Below, one piece after another: positions 1 through 11,624 of a DNA stretch of 64,000 bases (the stretch's first letter is position 1; every line of letters starts with the position of its first letter). The stretch covers positions 27,652,001-27,716,000 of the forward strand of contig OZ231126.1 of assembly GCA_965153355.1 (NCBI GenBank). Reading direction: 5' to 3'. The position numbers were made by a program, and so were the translations under genes. The stretch comes from Flaccisagitta enflata (taxonomy: Eukaryota > Chaetognatha > Sagittoidea > Aphragmophora). A model generated the notes under the pieces. It worked only from the letters and a program-made list of their open reading frames with translations. It was not told the DNA's origin and did not search any database.

Positions 1-3000
1 GATTCGCTTGTCCGCGACTTAAACGGTACTTGATTTTTTTCTTATTGCCAGGGATCTTACCACATTGGAAATGAGAAAAGTTCATAAGCTAGAGCTTGAA
101 AAAGGTTAGCCCGTAGATCTCAACAGTTCAGCTTTTGCTCTGAAGTCAAATTCAACTGCGTGTAAGATAAAATCACTACGGCCAAACGCTAGCTTCTACA
201 ATCCCGGCAACGGCACCGGCGGATAGAGTGTTAAGTTCTGTTTTGGATTTCAAATGAAAATTAGGAGATAAAAGCACCCACGCTTTTTAATATTAAATCA
301 ATTGACACAATGTTTCATACAATATTCTGTTCATGCGCTCAGAGTTAAAGTCCGGGGATGTAAAGGTCAACTTAAGCACAGACAGTCATATTTTTTTTTA
401 ATCTATAGTATTTCATATGTATTATGGTCAATCTTTTTTTCATCGATGTTACTCATAAGGTTTGGCAGATATTTCACTTTTCTTACTAGACCTACTTCCC
501 TACTCGGATGATGACTAAAGTAAAGGGGATTTTTATGAAGCAATTTTCCTTGTCATCATTGCCATCTTATTATGCTGTAGTGAGAGACGCACTAACATTA
601 ACTCACTACGGAAACATTTTTTTTGAGGCGCCAAATGGCGTTTTGCAGATAACTGCATGCAGTCGGATTCACCTTTGGTGTTCTGATGCAATTTATACAT
701 ATCAGCGTATCTCTTTGTCTATTTATTCGTTGGTTTTAGCCAGTCTGTCTTTCTTTCTCAACGCGTAATGATACATTGGAAAGTTAACTCTGACTTGGAA
801 AAAATGTCGGTGGAGATGAGTTTTAGAAAGAAGTCGTAGGATAAGTGTTACCTTTTTTTCCGTCTTTTTATAATAAAAATGTTTAAACAACATCAAAACG
901 AGTAATGCTGAAGACATATGATTTCCACAGTTGTATTCAGCGCCCTCACTTTAGTCAAATTGCTAAAAATGATTTTCGAGCGAGCTTTTTTACCCCCGCT
1001 GATATCGCCGCCTACATAAGCTGATCAAAATAGGATTCGTGATTGGCGGATTTAGGTCAAAGGTGGGATTGAATTTAACATGTTAACTAGTTAATATTAC
1101 GCATAATAACATTCCATCTCCGCTTTTTGTTTTTCCCTTCCCTCTCTTCTACTCCACTCTTCGCTCCGCATTTTTGTAGGTAAGTAACTAGTCCTGAAAA
1201 TATTCTTAGATTTGTATTGCGATCAGCTTGACTCAAAGATATTGTCATGTTACGGGGTAGTTTTATTTCCTATTTATCTTGAGTTTGGTCTTTGAAATGA
1301 TATATCCACCCGAAAGATATAAATGGAGAATGAAATAATATATCTGCATGATTACAAGCCATCTGTTTCGGATTTTGATTTTTCGCATGACTTGAAAATA
1401 TATTTCTTTCACGCGTTGGGAGTTAGTGGGTGGTCGCTGCCTGCTCGGGGGAAACATATTTTCTGATAAATTCGTGTGATCCTCTCTTGTTTGTATTTCC
1501 TCTCGAATCGGTTGACGCATTAATGACTACCCCATTTGTTATCAAATCTCGAGTGTTAGATTCCTTTTTCGAGAATTTAAAGCGAGTTTGGACCAAATGA
1601 CGTCTTTTACGACTCGTTGATGGAACACTCCAACAGAGTGCTGGAAGGGTTTTATTATTTGCGGAATTTCCCTGGAAGGAAGCTGGTTTATAGTGAGTTG
1701 TTTCTTCTTGGGGCTAGGTGGGGGTATTATATTTTCGTCCAACAGACGGTAACCGGAATAACATAAGTACTTTTTTTGGACATTGTTTATCTAATGTCTA
1801 TGATTTTTTCTCAGGACATATGCTTATTCTTAGAGATAGAATGTTGGTTGTCAATCTCTTTTAGAAAAATATTTGCAGGTGACACCGCTCAGTTAGCGTT
1901 GTACTGGCTGTTAGTAAATATGTAAGGGTCGGGACGTGATACATGGGTGCTTCACTTAGTAAAAGTTGGTTATTTCTTTTCACCCTCTTTACTTAATATA
2001 TGTAAAGAGTGGTTGATTTTAAGACTTTTATTATTTTTCTTTACTCAAAAATTATTTGTTTCATTTTGGTTGAATTTACATTTTAAGGACCTTATTTGCA
2101 TAATACAGTGGGATGAATCAATAGGGTGACAATTTTTGAAGTATTATTTTTTTCTCTTTATAGAATTGTTTATATACTTTTATAAGTAAGCTGTTTTACA
2201 GTTTATTTGTTCTGATACATTAATCTATTCTCATAAATACCTTTATTTTTAAAACAAATAATTGTCCTTTTAGTGACAAAACTGCACAGGATTTTTGTGG
2301 GAACTTTAAGGCCAAAACAAAAATGGGAGATGAAGGAAATTTAAAAAAAAAATATTTTTCTTGATTTTTGTTCCTCCATATTACTTTAGTAGGGTGAAGG
2401 TACACTCCAAACTTTTGCTATGTGCAGCATCCAAACGTGATGCTTTTGATACGGTTAAGGATATTCGGTATTGAGAGACGGATTTTAACTCGAACTGAGG
2501 CGTCCTCTTGCCCATGATGAGATCTCTTCACTTTTTAAACGGAGATGTTTGAGTTGGCGGAAATCATAATGCTATTAAACTTCATAATGTTTATTCACAC
2601 GGCGATAAGATATGATTAAATGATTTTTTTTTTACTAGTCGGCGTCCAATTATTTTTTCTTGGCAAGGAAATACCCAATTACTCACATAGTAATGACTTT
2701 AACCGCAATCTAAATTATCAGTGAGAGGTTTTCCTAACAGACACTGAGTGATTTATGCTTATCCTTTTATTGTTTTTTTTTTAAAGGATGCCCGAGCGCT
2801 TTAATTGGTAGGGTTTTAACGAGCAATTAAAGATCTTCCACTTAAAGCAACATGATGTTATGTATATAATGCGACCTCTTATAAGAACGCGATGTGAATG
2901 GAAGTAACTACCGTGTTATCCCCTCGAAAGAAGCTTTTTGCTTTGGGCGAAGATGTTTACCCAGATAAAGCTTTTTCATGTGTTACGATGTTATCTCACT

Positions 3001-3029
3001 TATCAGAGTCTCACTAAGAGCGAGAGACT

Positions 3030-3032
<3 letters not shown>
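1..3032. other. No supported gene; AT-rich unique sequence
   Basis: I find no exon, RNA gene or repeat family that I can defend here. Open frames are short and in low-complexity AT-rich DNA. The first 25 bases include TCCGCGACTT, which resembles the 3' subterminal motif of the family D elements described below, so a family D end may lie at or just before the window edge. Confidence 0.5.

Positions 3033-3103
<71 letters not shown>
3033..3103. repeat. (GA)n microsatellite
   Basis: About 35 perfect GA units, preceded by an imperfect GAGAGACTCTC palindrome. The open frame across it is translated dinucleotide repeat, not a gene. Confidence 0.97.
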
Positions 3104-3107
<4 letters not shown>

Positions 3108-4615
3108 GTTGAGGATAGCAAACATTTTACGCTGTTTGACTAACATTAGAGTCCCCACTTATTTCGCTTTCAATATTCCCTGGCTTAAGTTTTTCCCTCG
3201 CCGTCTTTGATTGGAATATTCATTTTGGTGTTTGGGGCAAAATCAGGAGATTTTGGATCGTGTTTGCAAGTCATTGTTTAAAATGTTTTAATGCGTCGCC
3301 GTTGCTTGGTCCCGCAACAACCTTTTGATTCCATTTTGCGACATCATTGCACTGCGCAGTAGCCAGTGCCCAAACATAGATACTATCTAGAAGAGAGAAT
3401 AGGAGATCATTAAGGAGTAATTTCTGCCCCACTCATCATTTTGTTAACTTTTTGTGGGATTTAAAGATATATACAAATCTGCTCTTATGAAGTCACTTTT
3501 ACAGTTGATCAAATACGAGGCTCCTGGGGCAAATGAATGAGGTCCTCGTAGGACAGCTGTCTAAGCAAAATATCCTTCCTGCCTTCGTACTCTTTTCACA
3601 CAGTTATCATACCGATAAACCACATTATGCAAATGAGATTGTTATCCGACGGAATAGCAGAAGTCAAGACTCTTGATAGATGTCTTTGTCCTTTTGAAAA
3701 GTGGGGACTGTTAAATTTAAACTTGATAATTTACTTAGAAATTCGAATTGCAAAACTTATTTTTAAGAGAGGACCGATGGACTGATGGATAGACTTACGG
3801 ATAGATGGAAAAATCCTCTCATACATAGGATTAGATAGAAAATTACCTCCAAAATTTGCAATTTTTTTTCTCAGGTTATCAAACTTACCAGATTTGGCCC
3901 CTAGCTAACAAAGAAGTCAAAATTCCCATAAATTACGAAATATGTTGTACTATGTTATCCGACACCTCATTTGTTTACTTGAAGGCCCTCCCAAGTTACC
4001 AGAAGGATATTCACAATATTTGCTTGAGTAGGTCTTTAGTAGGTCTCAAGTAAGAATTTTTAACTTGAGACTTTCTTCAGACCTACTCAAGCGAGGACAA
4101 TCAATTTCCTCCAGACCTGGTAACCTACTTGGCTACGAAGCTCTTTAGTCGTCTTTTCTTTCGGTTTTTGCTTTTCTTCGCGCCAATACCTGCACAATTC
4201 CCGTTGAGAATTTTCCATAAGTGCCTAGCCTCTGCAGGCCCTACATACTCGCACTGCTGCCTTGTATGTATACGAGCACATTCTCACGACAAACAGCCTT
4301 GAACCTTGCTTTGTTCCCGCTTCTGTACATTACTTTCATTGCAAAAGAAGAGCTGCAAGACACGATGTACTGCAACCCGCCGCCACTTGAAACCTACACC
4401 TATCACATCTTAATTACTCCTAACCACCATCAACACGATTCGCAGTTTTGATGGAATGGAAGCACGCTCCTTGGAATTGGACCTATTTCACTGCTCTCGC
4501 TGTTGTCACGGATTCGATCCCTTTCTGGTCTCTTGGTTAACTAGGTTGACTTAAGGATTGTAAAGGGGATTTAACGAGATTTAGTTTTCGAGAATGGTTT
4601 CTTTTTTCCTCGGCA
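3104..4615. other. No supported gene; contains a short inverted repeat at 4022-4092
   Basis: The only structure I see is a hairpin at about 4022-4092. The stem CTTGAGTAGGTCT is matched by AGACCTACTCAAG about 45 bases later, with a second inner CTCAAGT/ACTTGAG pairing. No terminal duplication or coding signal accompanies it. Confidence 0.4.
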
Positions 4616-4788
4616 TCACCTCGCCTCAATCTCATCGTAAACCACTTTACATAATGTCTCCATTTTCATCTTCACTTTTGCGCCTCGAGGTTGATCGCAT
4701 CCACTCGCTTTTGCCTTACTTAAATTAGTTGATCGGCTCCTTGATTCTTCAAAGCTTAGGAATCTGTCTTGAAAGAACTCGGCCTTTC
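4616..4788 (-). CDS. Possible terminal exon of an unrecognised gene
   Basis: On the minus strand a good acceptor (TTCTTGTCAG) ends at 4789. It is followed by an open frame of about 57 codons reading GKAEFFQDRFLSFEES and ending METLCKVVYDEIEAR-stop at 4616. The polypeptide is charged, not low complexity, and uses ordinary codons. I do not recognise the family and see no matching upstream exon within 1 kb. It could be a chance frame next to a chance acceptor. Confidence 0.3.
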
Positions 4789-5154
4789 CGCTGACAAGAA
4801 TTGCACGGAGCGAGTACCAGTTACATGTAGAACATACAGACTGATCAAAACATATGGCTACCTCATTGAAAAGAAAAATTAATGTGCTTCTAAAAGTAAA
4901 AGTTACGAAGTTAGCAAAGCTTGGTCCTGAAATGTGGAATGCCAACAAGTCGTTTCTGGTTTCATTTCAAAATGTAAACATTCTCAAGATTTTGGCCTGT
5001 TCCTATCTCCGACACTCGAGAGAAGGTCGCCCATTCATTTTATCGCCTGATAGCGATACAGTGGGATCCTGGCATTATGTTCATCGTCATGATAGGCTTT
5101 AACAAAAAAATTGATATATATGATGTTGGCAGTCTTTCAACTAAAGGGATTTCA

Positions 5155-5738
5155 AAATTATTTTTGTCCCCGACGAACAGTTTTCGTCGGTGACTATGAA
5201 GTAGCAGTGATGTGTAGTCTGTCTGTTTGTCTGTCTGTTTGTCTGTTTAAAACCCTTGATATTTTTGGAACCAGACTTCAGAATTTTATGAAACTTTGCT
5301 GGTGTTGTTTATAGGTCAATAGGAGCTTGTGCACCAATTTTCAAAAAAATTCATTAACTTTTACTACCCTTTGCCTATTATTTTTGTAGTAATATTTTAT
5401 TGGACTTAGGCAATTTACATAGGTAGAGGGTAGTAAAAGTTAATGAATTTTTTTATAATTTGGTATACAAGTAGAGGGTAGTAAATAAACAACCCCTGCA
5501 AAATTCGAATTAAATCTGAAGTCAGGTTCATGAGATATTAGCTAATTTATGTAGTAATATGTTACTGGGACTTAGGCAATTTTCATAGGCAAAGGGTAGT
5601 AAAGTTAAGTGAATTTTTTTATTACTTGGTAATCAGGTAAATAATGTCAATTAAACAGCTCCTGCAAAATTCGATTTAAATCTGAAGTCTGGTTTATGAG
5701 ATATAAACTTATTTATGTAGTAATATATTACTGCTGTG
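5155..5738. repeat. Repeat cluster: hairpin plus two direct ~175-bp copies with an inverted flank
   Basis: A short hairpin (CCGACGAACAGTTTTCGTCGG) lies at about 5169-5189 and is followed by TCTG/TTTG tetranucleotides. Two direct copies of about 170-180 bp (about 5385-5555 and 5556-5735) share the phrases GACTTAGGCAATTT, GGGTAGTAAA and CCTGCAAAATTCGA. At 5340-5365 the phrase TTCATTAACTTTTACTACCC is the inverse of AGGGTAGTAAAAGTTAATGAA at about 5427. The cluster looks like a degenerate non-autonomous element or satellite fragment just upstream of the LINE. Confidence 0.6.
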
Positions 5739-6025
5739 AGAGTGGGTGAATTGTTCATTGAGGAGATTCGCACTTTTCTCATTTGCATATTGCGGTTGAC
5801 CATTTATTTGTTCAAAGATTTTTGTGTGATGCATTTATTAGGTAAATATTATGCTACATTCACTCATGTTGTTGTTCAGCTTTACAGCAATTTCATTATT
5901 ATGATTTAAATGATAAATAATTACTTATTTAGTTACTTGTAATTCCCAGCGCTGAACAACTTATAGTATTCAGAAGATTTGCTCTGGTCAAAGTTCACCT
6001 GCATGGTTTAAACGTATGCACAAAG

Positions 6026-6681
6026 TTGGGCAACTGGCTCCTGTCTTTTCTCTCTGCTAACAGTGATGTGGTGGCTCTGGCATTACAGGAAACTCATTGT
6101 CAGTGCATGCAGGATTTCTGTCAGGCTTTTCGTGATATTGCTGAACGTTATACTGTGATATGTTCTCCGCCAGATTTGGACGACTCATATGCGGGTGTGG
6201 CCTTGGTGATCTCACGGGAGTATGAGGTTGAGGCGGAGCGGGTCATGCTTGGTGGCAGAGTCCTGGCTGTTAGAGTCAGGAGTCTGGTGTATGGGTCAAT
6301 TTTCGACCTGGTGGTGGTGTATGGCTACCCTGCGGGTCGCCAGGAATGGTTGGGTGAGATGGAAGGGGCCGTGGATAGCATGGTCCCGACGGTAGTTATG
6401 GGGGATTTTAACTTTGTGACGGACCCAAGGGACAGGGACACTGAGCTGATGAATGTATGATGTGAGACAGACAAGGGGCGAAGTTGGGGACGATCATTAG
6501 TGGACTTGAACTTTCTGACCCGTACAGACTCTTACATCCAGATGATAGGGGGTATTCCTTCATGGGCCATGCAAGGAGTAGGATAGATAGGTTTTACGTA
6601 AGTGGTGAGCTAGAGGGGAGGGTTAAAGAGGTGCCAGTACCTGCGAGTACTGGGAGAAGAAGGAGGGCACAGGTTAGGTGA
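6026..6681 (+). pseudogene. LINE endonuclease domain, frameshifted
   Basis: AP-endonuclease-like (EEP fold) target-nicking domain of the LINE. Visible motifs are the catalytic Glu phrase LQETH near 6080, GDFNFV at 6401 (metal-binding Asp) and SRIDRFYVS near 6570. The first frame stops at 6460 (TGA). The similarity resumes in another frame from 6484 and ends by 6681, after which the coding similarity returns to the first frame. The SDH motif expected before the RT linker is not visible, so a small deletion near 6640-6680 is likely. The domain as it stands is probably inactive. Confidence 0.85.
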
Positions 6682-6742
6682 GTTAGAGATCAATGAGCAG
6701 ATAGAGGTAGGGAGGGGATATTGGAAGTTCAATGCAAGCCTG

Positions 6743-9700
6743 TTGAAAGACTGGTCTTTCGTTGAACTAGTACGGGGTAGAATCAGGGAGGTCAAACAGG
6801 ACAAAGAGTGGCAGGAATGGCAGGACCCAGGACAGTGGTGGGACCACTTCAAGTTCTCCCTAAAAACGGAAGCGGTGCAGTACAGTAAGGAGAAAGAGTC
6901 TAAGAGGAGGTGGTATGTGTCGGCTTTGATGCGTGAAAAGGAGGAGTTGGAGACTAGGGTGATGTACGGCCTAGAGGAGGAGCAGGCGAGGGAGGAATTG
7001 AAGAGGATCTACCACTTGTTAGAAAAGGAGGAGGCAAGGAGGGCCGAGGGGTGCAGGGTAAGGGCAAGGGTGCCGAATTTTGAAGGGAAAGAGCCCGGGA
7101 TTGCGTATATCAGCAGGATGGAGAAATCAGTTTCAGGTAGGAACCTGATATACGCATTGAAAGACAGCCAGGGGAGAGTTAGATATGGCACTGAAGGAGT
7201 ACTAAACATAGCGCACAAATTTTATACGGACCTTTTTACTAGTCAGGGTGACGATGACCAAGCACGCGACGAGGCCTTGGGCTCATTGACAAGGACACTA
7301 TCGGACACCTCCCGTGAACGGTGTGATGCGGTGGTGACTGTGCGAGAGCTCGGGGAGTCTCTCAGAACCCTCCAAAATGGAAAGTCGCCTGGTTCAGACG
7401 GCTTTCCTGCTGAATTTTGGAAGGTGTTCTGGGGTGACGTGTGCGACTTGTTCAAAATGGTGGTGGATCATATCTACAGCAGTGGTCGGCTGACTGAGTC
7501 TATGGCTGGGGCTATTATAAGGTTGCTCTATAAAAAGGGTGACCGGTTGGATGTTCGAAATTACCGGCCCATATCCTTAGTCAATGCCGACTATAAGATT
7601 ATCAGCAAAACTATTGCGAGACGCATGGCAGCCGTTTTGCCTGAGCTGATACATGAGGATCAAACCTGTGTGCCTGGGCGTCACATCGGCGACAACATCC
7701 ACATATTGAGGGATGTTGTCGAGTATTGTGACGGCACTGGCACCGAAGGTGCCGTGCTGTTTCTTGATCAAGAGCAGTGCTTTGACCGGGTGGAACATGG
7801 GTTTATGCTCCGGGTTATGGCTAAGATGGGATATGGGGATGATTTTGTCAAATGGGTTAGGATCTTTTATAGTGGGGTCTACAGCAGGGTCCTGGTTAAT
7901 GGGGAGATGAGTGATTTGGTACAAATTGGGAGGGGAAACCGGCAGGGGGATTCTCCGTCCAGCCACATTTATGTTATGGTGGCCGAGGTTATGGCAAGTC
8001 AGATAAGGAGGAACTCCAACATCAGAGGGATTACAGTTGCAGGGACGGAGAAGAAGGTAGGTGGGTATGCCGATGACACGCAAGTTTTCGTGTCAACGGT
8101 GGGGTCAATGGGTGCCCTCTTGAGCGAGGTACGTCTCTTTGAGCGTGCCTCGGGGTCCAGATTGAATCAGCAGAAGACAGAGGGGTTATGGCTAGGTAGG
8201 TGGAGAGGCAGAGGAGACAAACCTTATGGCTTCACCTGGAAAAGCACTCGCATTAAAGTGCTGGGGGTATGGATTGGGGACCCTACTGCTGCGGCTGCGA
8301 ATTTTGAGGAGCATTATGTCTCCATCTTGGCCAAATTAAGGGCGTGGCGTTGTCGTCCACTGTCCGAGCTTGGCAAGGTCAAGGTGGCGAACATGTTTCT
8401 CTATTCTAGGCTGTGGTATAGGACCGCAATCTTTCCCCCCTTGCCCGATATTGCCGGCGCCATAGGGTACCAGGAGGTAGAAAGACAGGTGGCGGCTTGG
8501 GTCTTTAGAGGTAGACCGGAGGTGTCGGCGGCAAGGCTAAGGGACTCATACGGCTTAGGAGGTGCCCAACTGGCGGACGTTAGGGACAAGGTGAGGGCCC
8601 AGAGAGTAGCATGGCTGGCCAAACTCCTGGCAATGCCATGGGATTCCTTTCCCAGGCTATTGGCAGGAGAATTGATTGGCTGTCATGCTGCTGGCTACCA
8701 TGGGCTAGAGGTCCTCCAGGCAGACTTGGGACAGCTGAAGCTGCGCTCAAGAACTGCAGGGAGTACCATGGCCCCTGGTGGTTTTTACTGGGAGGCAATA
8801 AAAGCTTGGTCCATGCTAACCATTAGGGCACAAGGTGGGTTGGGTAAGCTAGGACATGACCACATCTTTCATAACCACATGATAACCAATGAGGCAGGCC
8901 TCCCTTTAACACCCAAACCCTGGATGACCCGCAAGGGCATCCTAAGAGTGGGGACAGCGCAAAGTCTTTCAGGCCTGGGACTTAAAAGGGAGCAATGGTT
9001 TGAACTGGTGTACCTCAGACAAAGAATCCCCCCTGTCCCTCTGAGTGACAGACCCCACTACATTCTGTCAGGTCCAGCTGGTGATAAAGATGTGAGGTTG
9101 GCCTCTTATAAAGAGCTCTACCTCAGCTTTAGAGCCAAGGTGGACAATCCTAGACATTTTGAAGAAAAGTGGGAGCAGGCACTAGGAGTGACAGTGACAT
9201 GGATGGATATTTGGAAGAGAGTACACGAGTCAAATTGTTCTTTCAAAGTGAGATCCCAAGTCTGGAGGCAACTTAACCTGAATTTTTGGACTGCATACAT
9301 GGACTATGCCTATATTGCCAGAGGGGATGGGACTTGTTCGTTGTGTGGGCAATGGGCCAGGAGGAGGTGGCACGTGGTCACGGAGTGTGCGATAGTTAAG
9401 GAGTTGTGGAGAAAGCTAGGTGTAGAGATTGAGACGCTGGGAGGAGAGAGAACGGTGGAAGTGGTAGAAATGGCCCTGGGCAGGGAGGGAAGGGATAGGG
9501 GGACTGTCTTACGTAACAGACTGGGTTTTACCCTCCGATCAGCGGTGATGTCCCTTAGAGCTGTGAGAGCAGGAGGCTTTGGAGAAACTGTGGATCGGAT
9601 CTGGTCCCACTTTCTCCATAGTCTCAAGAAGGAGTTGGTGGAAGAGTGGTACACTGCGAGACTCGAGGGAAGTGTGGCATTATTCGAGTCTCGCGTCCTG

Positions 9701-9796
9701 GTGGCCGGCTTGCTGGGTCGGTTGGAGGGGGGCACCGTTATATGGTGTGGATTAGCAGAGGGGGTGGGATATCGGTATTGGGATCTCTTTGATTGA
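6743..9796 (+). CDS. LINE reverse transcriptase with C-terminal zinc knuckle (Tx1-like)
   Basis: An open frame of 1017 codons; it is open back to about 6680 and has no obvious own ATG, because it belongs to the EN-RT polyprotein. Residues 1-160 are a charged helical linker. The RT core begins near residue 210 with LQNGKSPGSDGFPAEF and then KKGDRLDVRNYRPISL. Motif A reads LDQEQCFDRV (Asp at residue 342; relatives usually have EKAFD). The GxRQGxPLSP block is altered to GNRQGDSPSS. The catalytic YADD lies at residues 442-445. A CX2CX8HX4C knuckle lies at about residues 865-882. The absence of stops over 3 kb suggests a fairly young copy, although the adjacent EN is broken. Confidence 0.93.
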   Translation: MKDWSFVELVRGRIREVKQDKEWQEWQDPGQWWDHFKFSLKTEAVQYSKEKESKRRWYVSALMREKEELETRVMYGLEEEQAREELKRIYHLLEKEEARRAEGCRVRARVPNFEGKEPGIAYISRMEKSVSGRNLIYALKDSQGRVRYGTEGVLNIAHKFYTDLFTSQGDDDQARDEALGSLTRTLSDTSRERCDAVVTVRELGESLRTLQNGKSPGSDGFPAEFWKVFWGDVCDLFKMVVDHIYSSGRLTESMAGAIIRLLYKKGDRLDVRNYRPISLVNADYKIISKTIARRMAAVLPELIHEDQTCVPGRHIGDNIHILRDVVEYCDGTGTEGAVLFLDQEQCFDRVEHGFMLRVMAKMGYGDDFVKWVRIFYSGVYSRVLVNGEMSDLVQIGRGNRQGDSPSSHIYVMVAEVMASQIRRNSNIRGITVAGTEKKVGGYADDTQVFVSTVGSMGALLSEVRLFERASGSRLNQQKTEGLWLGRWRGRGDKPYGFTWKSTRIKVLGVWIGDPTAAAANFEEHYVSILAKLRAWRCRPLSELGKVKVANMFLYSRLWYRTAIFPPLPDIAGAIGYQEVERQVAAWVFRGRPEVSAARLRDSYGLGGAQLADVRDKVRAQRVAWLAKLLAMPWDSFPRLLAGELIGCHAAGYHGLEVLQADLGQLKLRSRTAGSTMAPGGFYWEAIKAWSMLTIRAQGGLGKLGHDHIFHNHMITNEAGLPLTPKPWMTRKGILRVGTAQSLSGLGLKREQWFELVYLRQRIPPVPLSDRPHYILSGPAGDKDVRLASYKELYLSFRAKVDNPRHFEEKWEQALGVTVTWMDIWKRVHESNCSFKVRSQVWRQLNLNFWTAYMDYAYIARGDGTCSLCGQWARRRWHVVTECAIVKELWRKLGVEIETLGGERTVEVVEMALGREGRDRGTVLRNRLGFTLRSAVMSLRAVRAGGFGETVDRIWSHFLHSLKKELVEEWYTARLEGSVALFESRVLVAGLLGRLEGGTVIWCGLAEGVGYRYWDLFD

Positions 9797-9922
9797 TCGC
9801 AATGCCCCCCACCGCCTTTGGTAATCTTCCCCCGCCGGCTGTCCCTGTTGTGATATTGGGCCCTTTGGCCTTCCCCCTGGGCATTTTTGCCCCTTGTGCC
9901 TTTTGGCTTTTTTGCCCTGCCC
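9797..9922 (+). repeat. LINE 3' region tandem unit (left part)
   Basis: A G/T/C-rich tract with the phrases GGGCCCTTTGGCC and GCCCCTTGTGCCTTTTGGC that recur at 10779-11110. It is the first 3' UTR unit, separated from the rest by insertion of element A1. Confidence 0.7.
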
Positions 9923-10762
9923 TTTTTGGGCAGCGGCCCCAAAGGGCCGATGTCCTGTAGGACACAGGGGTGAATTTCCTTACGTCCGTCCGTACGTCCG
10001 TCCGTCCGTCCGTACGTCCGTACGTCCCCCTCCGAAGCTTCTTAAGCCTCTCAGGCCTCAAATCCAGCCTCTCAGGCCTCAAATCCGGCCTCTCAAGCCT
10101 CAAATCTGGCCTCTCAGGCCTCAAATCTAGCCTTTCAGGCCTCAAATCCAGCCTCTCAGGCCTCAAATCAGGCCTCTCAGGCCTCAAATCTGGCCTCTCA
10201 GGCCTCAAATCTAGCCTTTCAGGCCTCAAACCCAGCCTCTCAGGCCTCAAATCTGGCCTCTCAGGCCTCAAATCTGGCCTCCCAGGCCTCAAATCTAGCC
10301 TTTCAGGCCTCAAATCCAGCCTCTCAGGCCTCAAATCCAGCCTCTCAGGCCTCAAATCTGGCCTCTCAGGCCTCAAATCTGGCCTCTCAAGCCTCAAATC
10401 CAGCCTTTCAGGCCTCAAATCCAGCCTCACAGGCCTCAAATCCCACCTCTCAAGCCTCAAATCCAGCCTCTTGGGCCTCAAATCCAGCCTCTTGGGCCTC
10501 AAATCCAGCCTCTTAGGCCTCAAATTCCCATTGAATAACATGGCAAATTGAAAAGAAACTAAAAAAAATGCAAAATTCCCAATGAATATCACGGAAAATT
10601 ACCCCAAATATGCCCTCTCAGGACGTATGGAAATTCACCCCTGTGTCCTACAGGACATCGGCCCTTTGGGGCCGCTGCCCTGCTCTCACTCCACTTCTTC
10701 AGTTAATCACTTCAAGCAGGGCATCGGGTACCGCTGACCATGTGCAATCCTTGGATGACTTG
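9923..10762 (+). mobile_element. Family A element A1: hairpin-minisatellite element, 840 bp, in the LINE 3' region
   Basis: The 5' end TTTTTGGGCAGCGGCC folds into two hairpins in a row (GGCCCCAAAGGGCC and GTCCTGTAGGAC). These are followed by a (GTCC)n run and a minisatellite of about 25 units near GCCTCTCAGGCCTCAAATC (10035-10525). The 5' end (9928-9989) is repeated in inverted orientation at 10620-10680. Then come the family-wide phrase CGGGTACCGCTGACCA, a 3' hairpin ATCC-TT-GGAT, and the end GACTTG before TT. It interrupts the LINE 3' tandem repeats, so it inserted after the LINE did. Long open frames on both strands are translated minisatellite. Confidence 0.85.
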
Positions 10763-10778
10763 TTGGTTCTTTTTTTGT

Positions 10779-11250
10779 TGTGTTGGGCCCTTTGGGCCCT
10801 TTTTGGGTCCCTCTGGCCCTCCCTGGGCACTTTTGCCCCTTGTGCCTTGTGGTTTTGCTTGTCCTGCCTTTTTTGGCCTTTTTTGTTGTGCTGGGGTTTT
10901 TTGGGCTCTCACTGGGGCCCTTTGGTCCTCCCCTGGGTGTCTTTGCCCCTTTGTGCGTTTTGGCTGTGTGTTCGCTGCTCCCTTTGGGTCTTTTTGTTGG
11001 TTTGGGGCCGTTTGGGCTCTCCCTGGGGCCTCTTGGCCCCCCTCTGGGCATCTCTGCCCCTTGTGCCTTGTGGCTTTGGTTGTTCCGCCCTCCTGGGTCC
11101 TTGTGGTCTTTTTGTGTTGCTGTTGGGTCCTTTTTTTGGGCTCCTTGGCTCTGTGCTCTGCTTTCTCTTGTGCCGTTTGGCTCTGCTTTTTTTTGGCTCT
11201 TTGCCCTTCCGGTTTGTGGCCTCATGGCCGCCTGTTTTTTTGTGCTTGTG
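10779..11250 (+). repeat. LINE 3' region tandem repeats (~110-bp units)
   Basis: At least three degenerate units with a shared order: TTTGGG(C/T)CC, CCCTGGG, TGCCCCTTGTGCCTTGTGG, TTTTTGTTG. They continue the unit at 9797-9922. The strand is strongly purine-poor, which makes several stop-free frames that I do not regard as genes. Confidence 0.7.
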
Positions 11251-11624
11251 ATATAGGGGCCCGCCTTTGGGCCTTCTGTGCTTTTGCTCTCTCTTTTCTT
11301 TTTTGCCTCGGTCCGTCCCTGTGCCTGCTCTTGCTTGTTGTCATGAGAGGCCTTTGTATCATAAGGGCCTTGCTGGAGTGTGGACGTGGGGCAAAATGGG
11401 GGCTTGGTCGCCTCCTGGTGTGCTTTGTGCCCCTTCTGGGTTTTTATTATGGCGGGGCCTGTCTGGCAGGGGGCCCTTGGTGTCTCGGACTGGGTCACAA
11501 TGTGGCCCTGCTGCTTTGGCTTCGGGGGCCGTTCTGCCCCCTGTGTTTGGGCTTTTTGGCGCCTGGCTGTTGGGGGTTGACATGACCGCCGCCGTGGCTC
11601 CTTTCTTTACATTATTTGTACTGA

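Larger units (their letters stand above)
5944..11590 (+). mobile_element. Tx1-like non-LTR retrotransposon (LINE), 5'-truncated, interrupted by a family A element
   Basis: The order is apurinic-type endonuclease (EN), linker, reverse transcriptase (RT), C-terminal CCHC knuckle, then a G/T/C-rich 3' region, as in Tx1/L1-group LINEs. No ORF1 (gag-like) is seen upstream, so the copy is probably 5'-truncated; the EN frame can be read back to about 5944. The 3' region from 9797 consists of tandem units of roughly 110 bp and is split by family A copy A1 at 9923-10762. The 3' limit is uncertain. G/T-rich sequence fades near 11590, and no poly-A tail is obvious there. The long A-run at 12829-12858 is a possible but distant alternative end. 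Confidence 0.85.

Noticed and set aside
9738-10592. Long open frames on both strands with LDLRPER- or SGLKSSL-type repeats
   Set aside because: They are translations of the ~19-bp minisatellite of element A1, open in several frames because the unit lacks stops. The same happens at 48779-49363.
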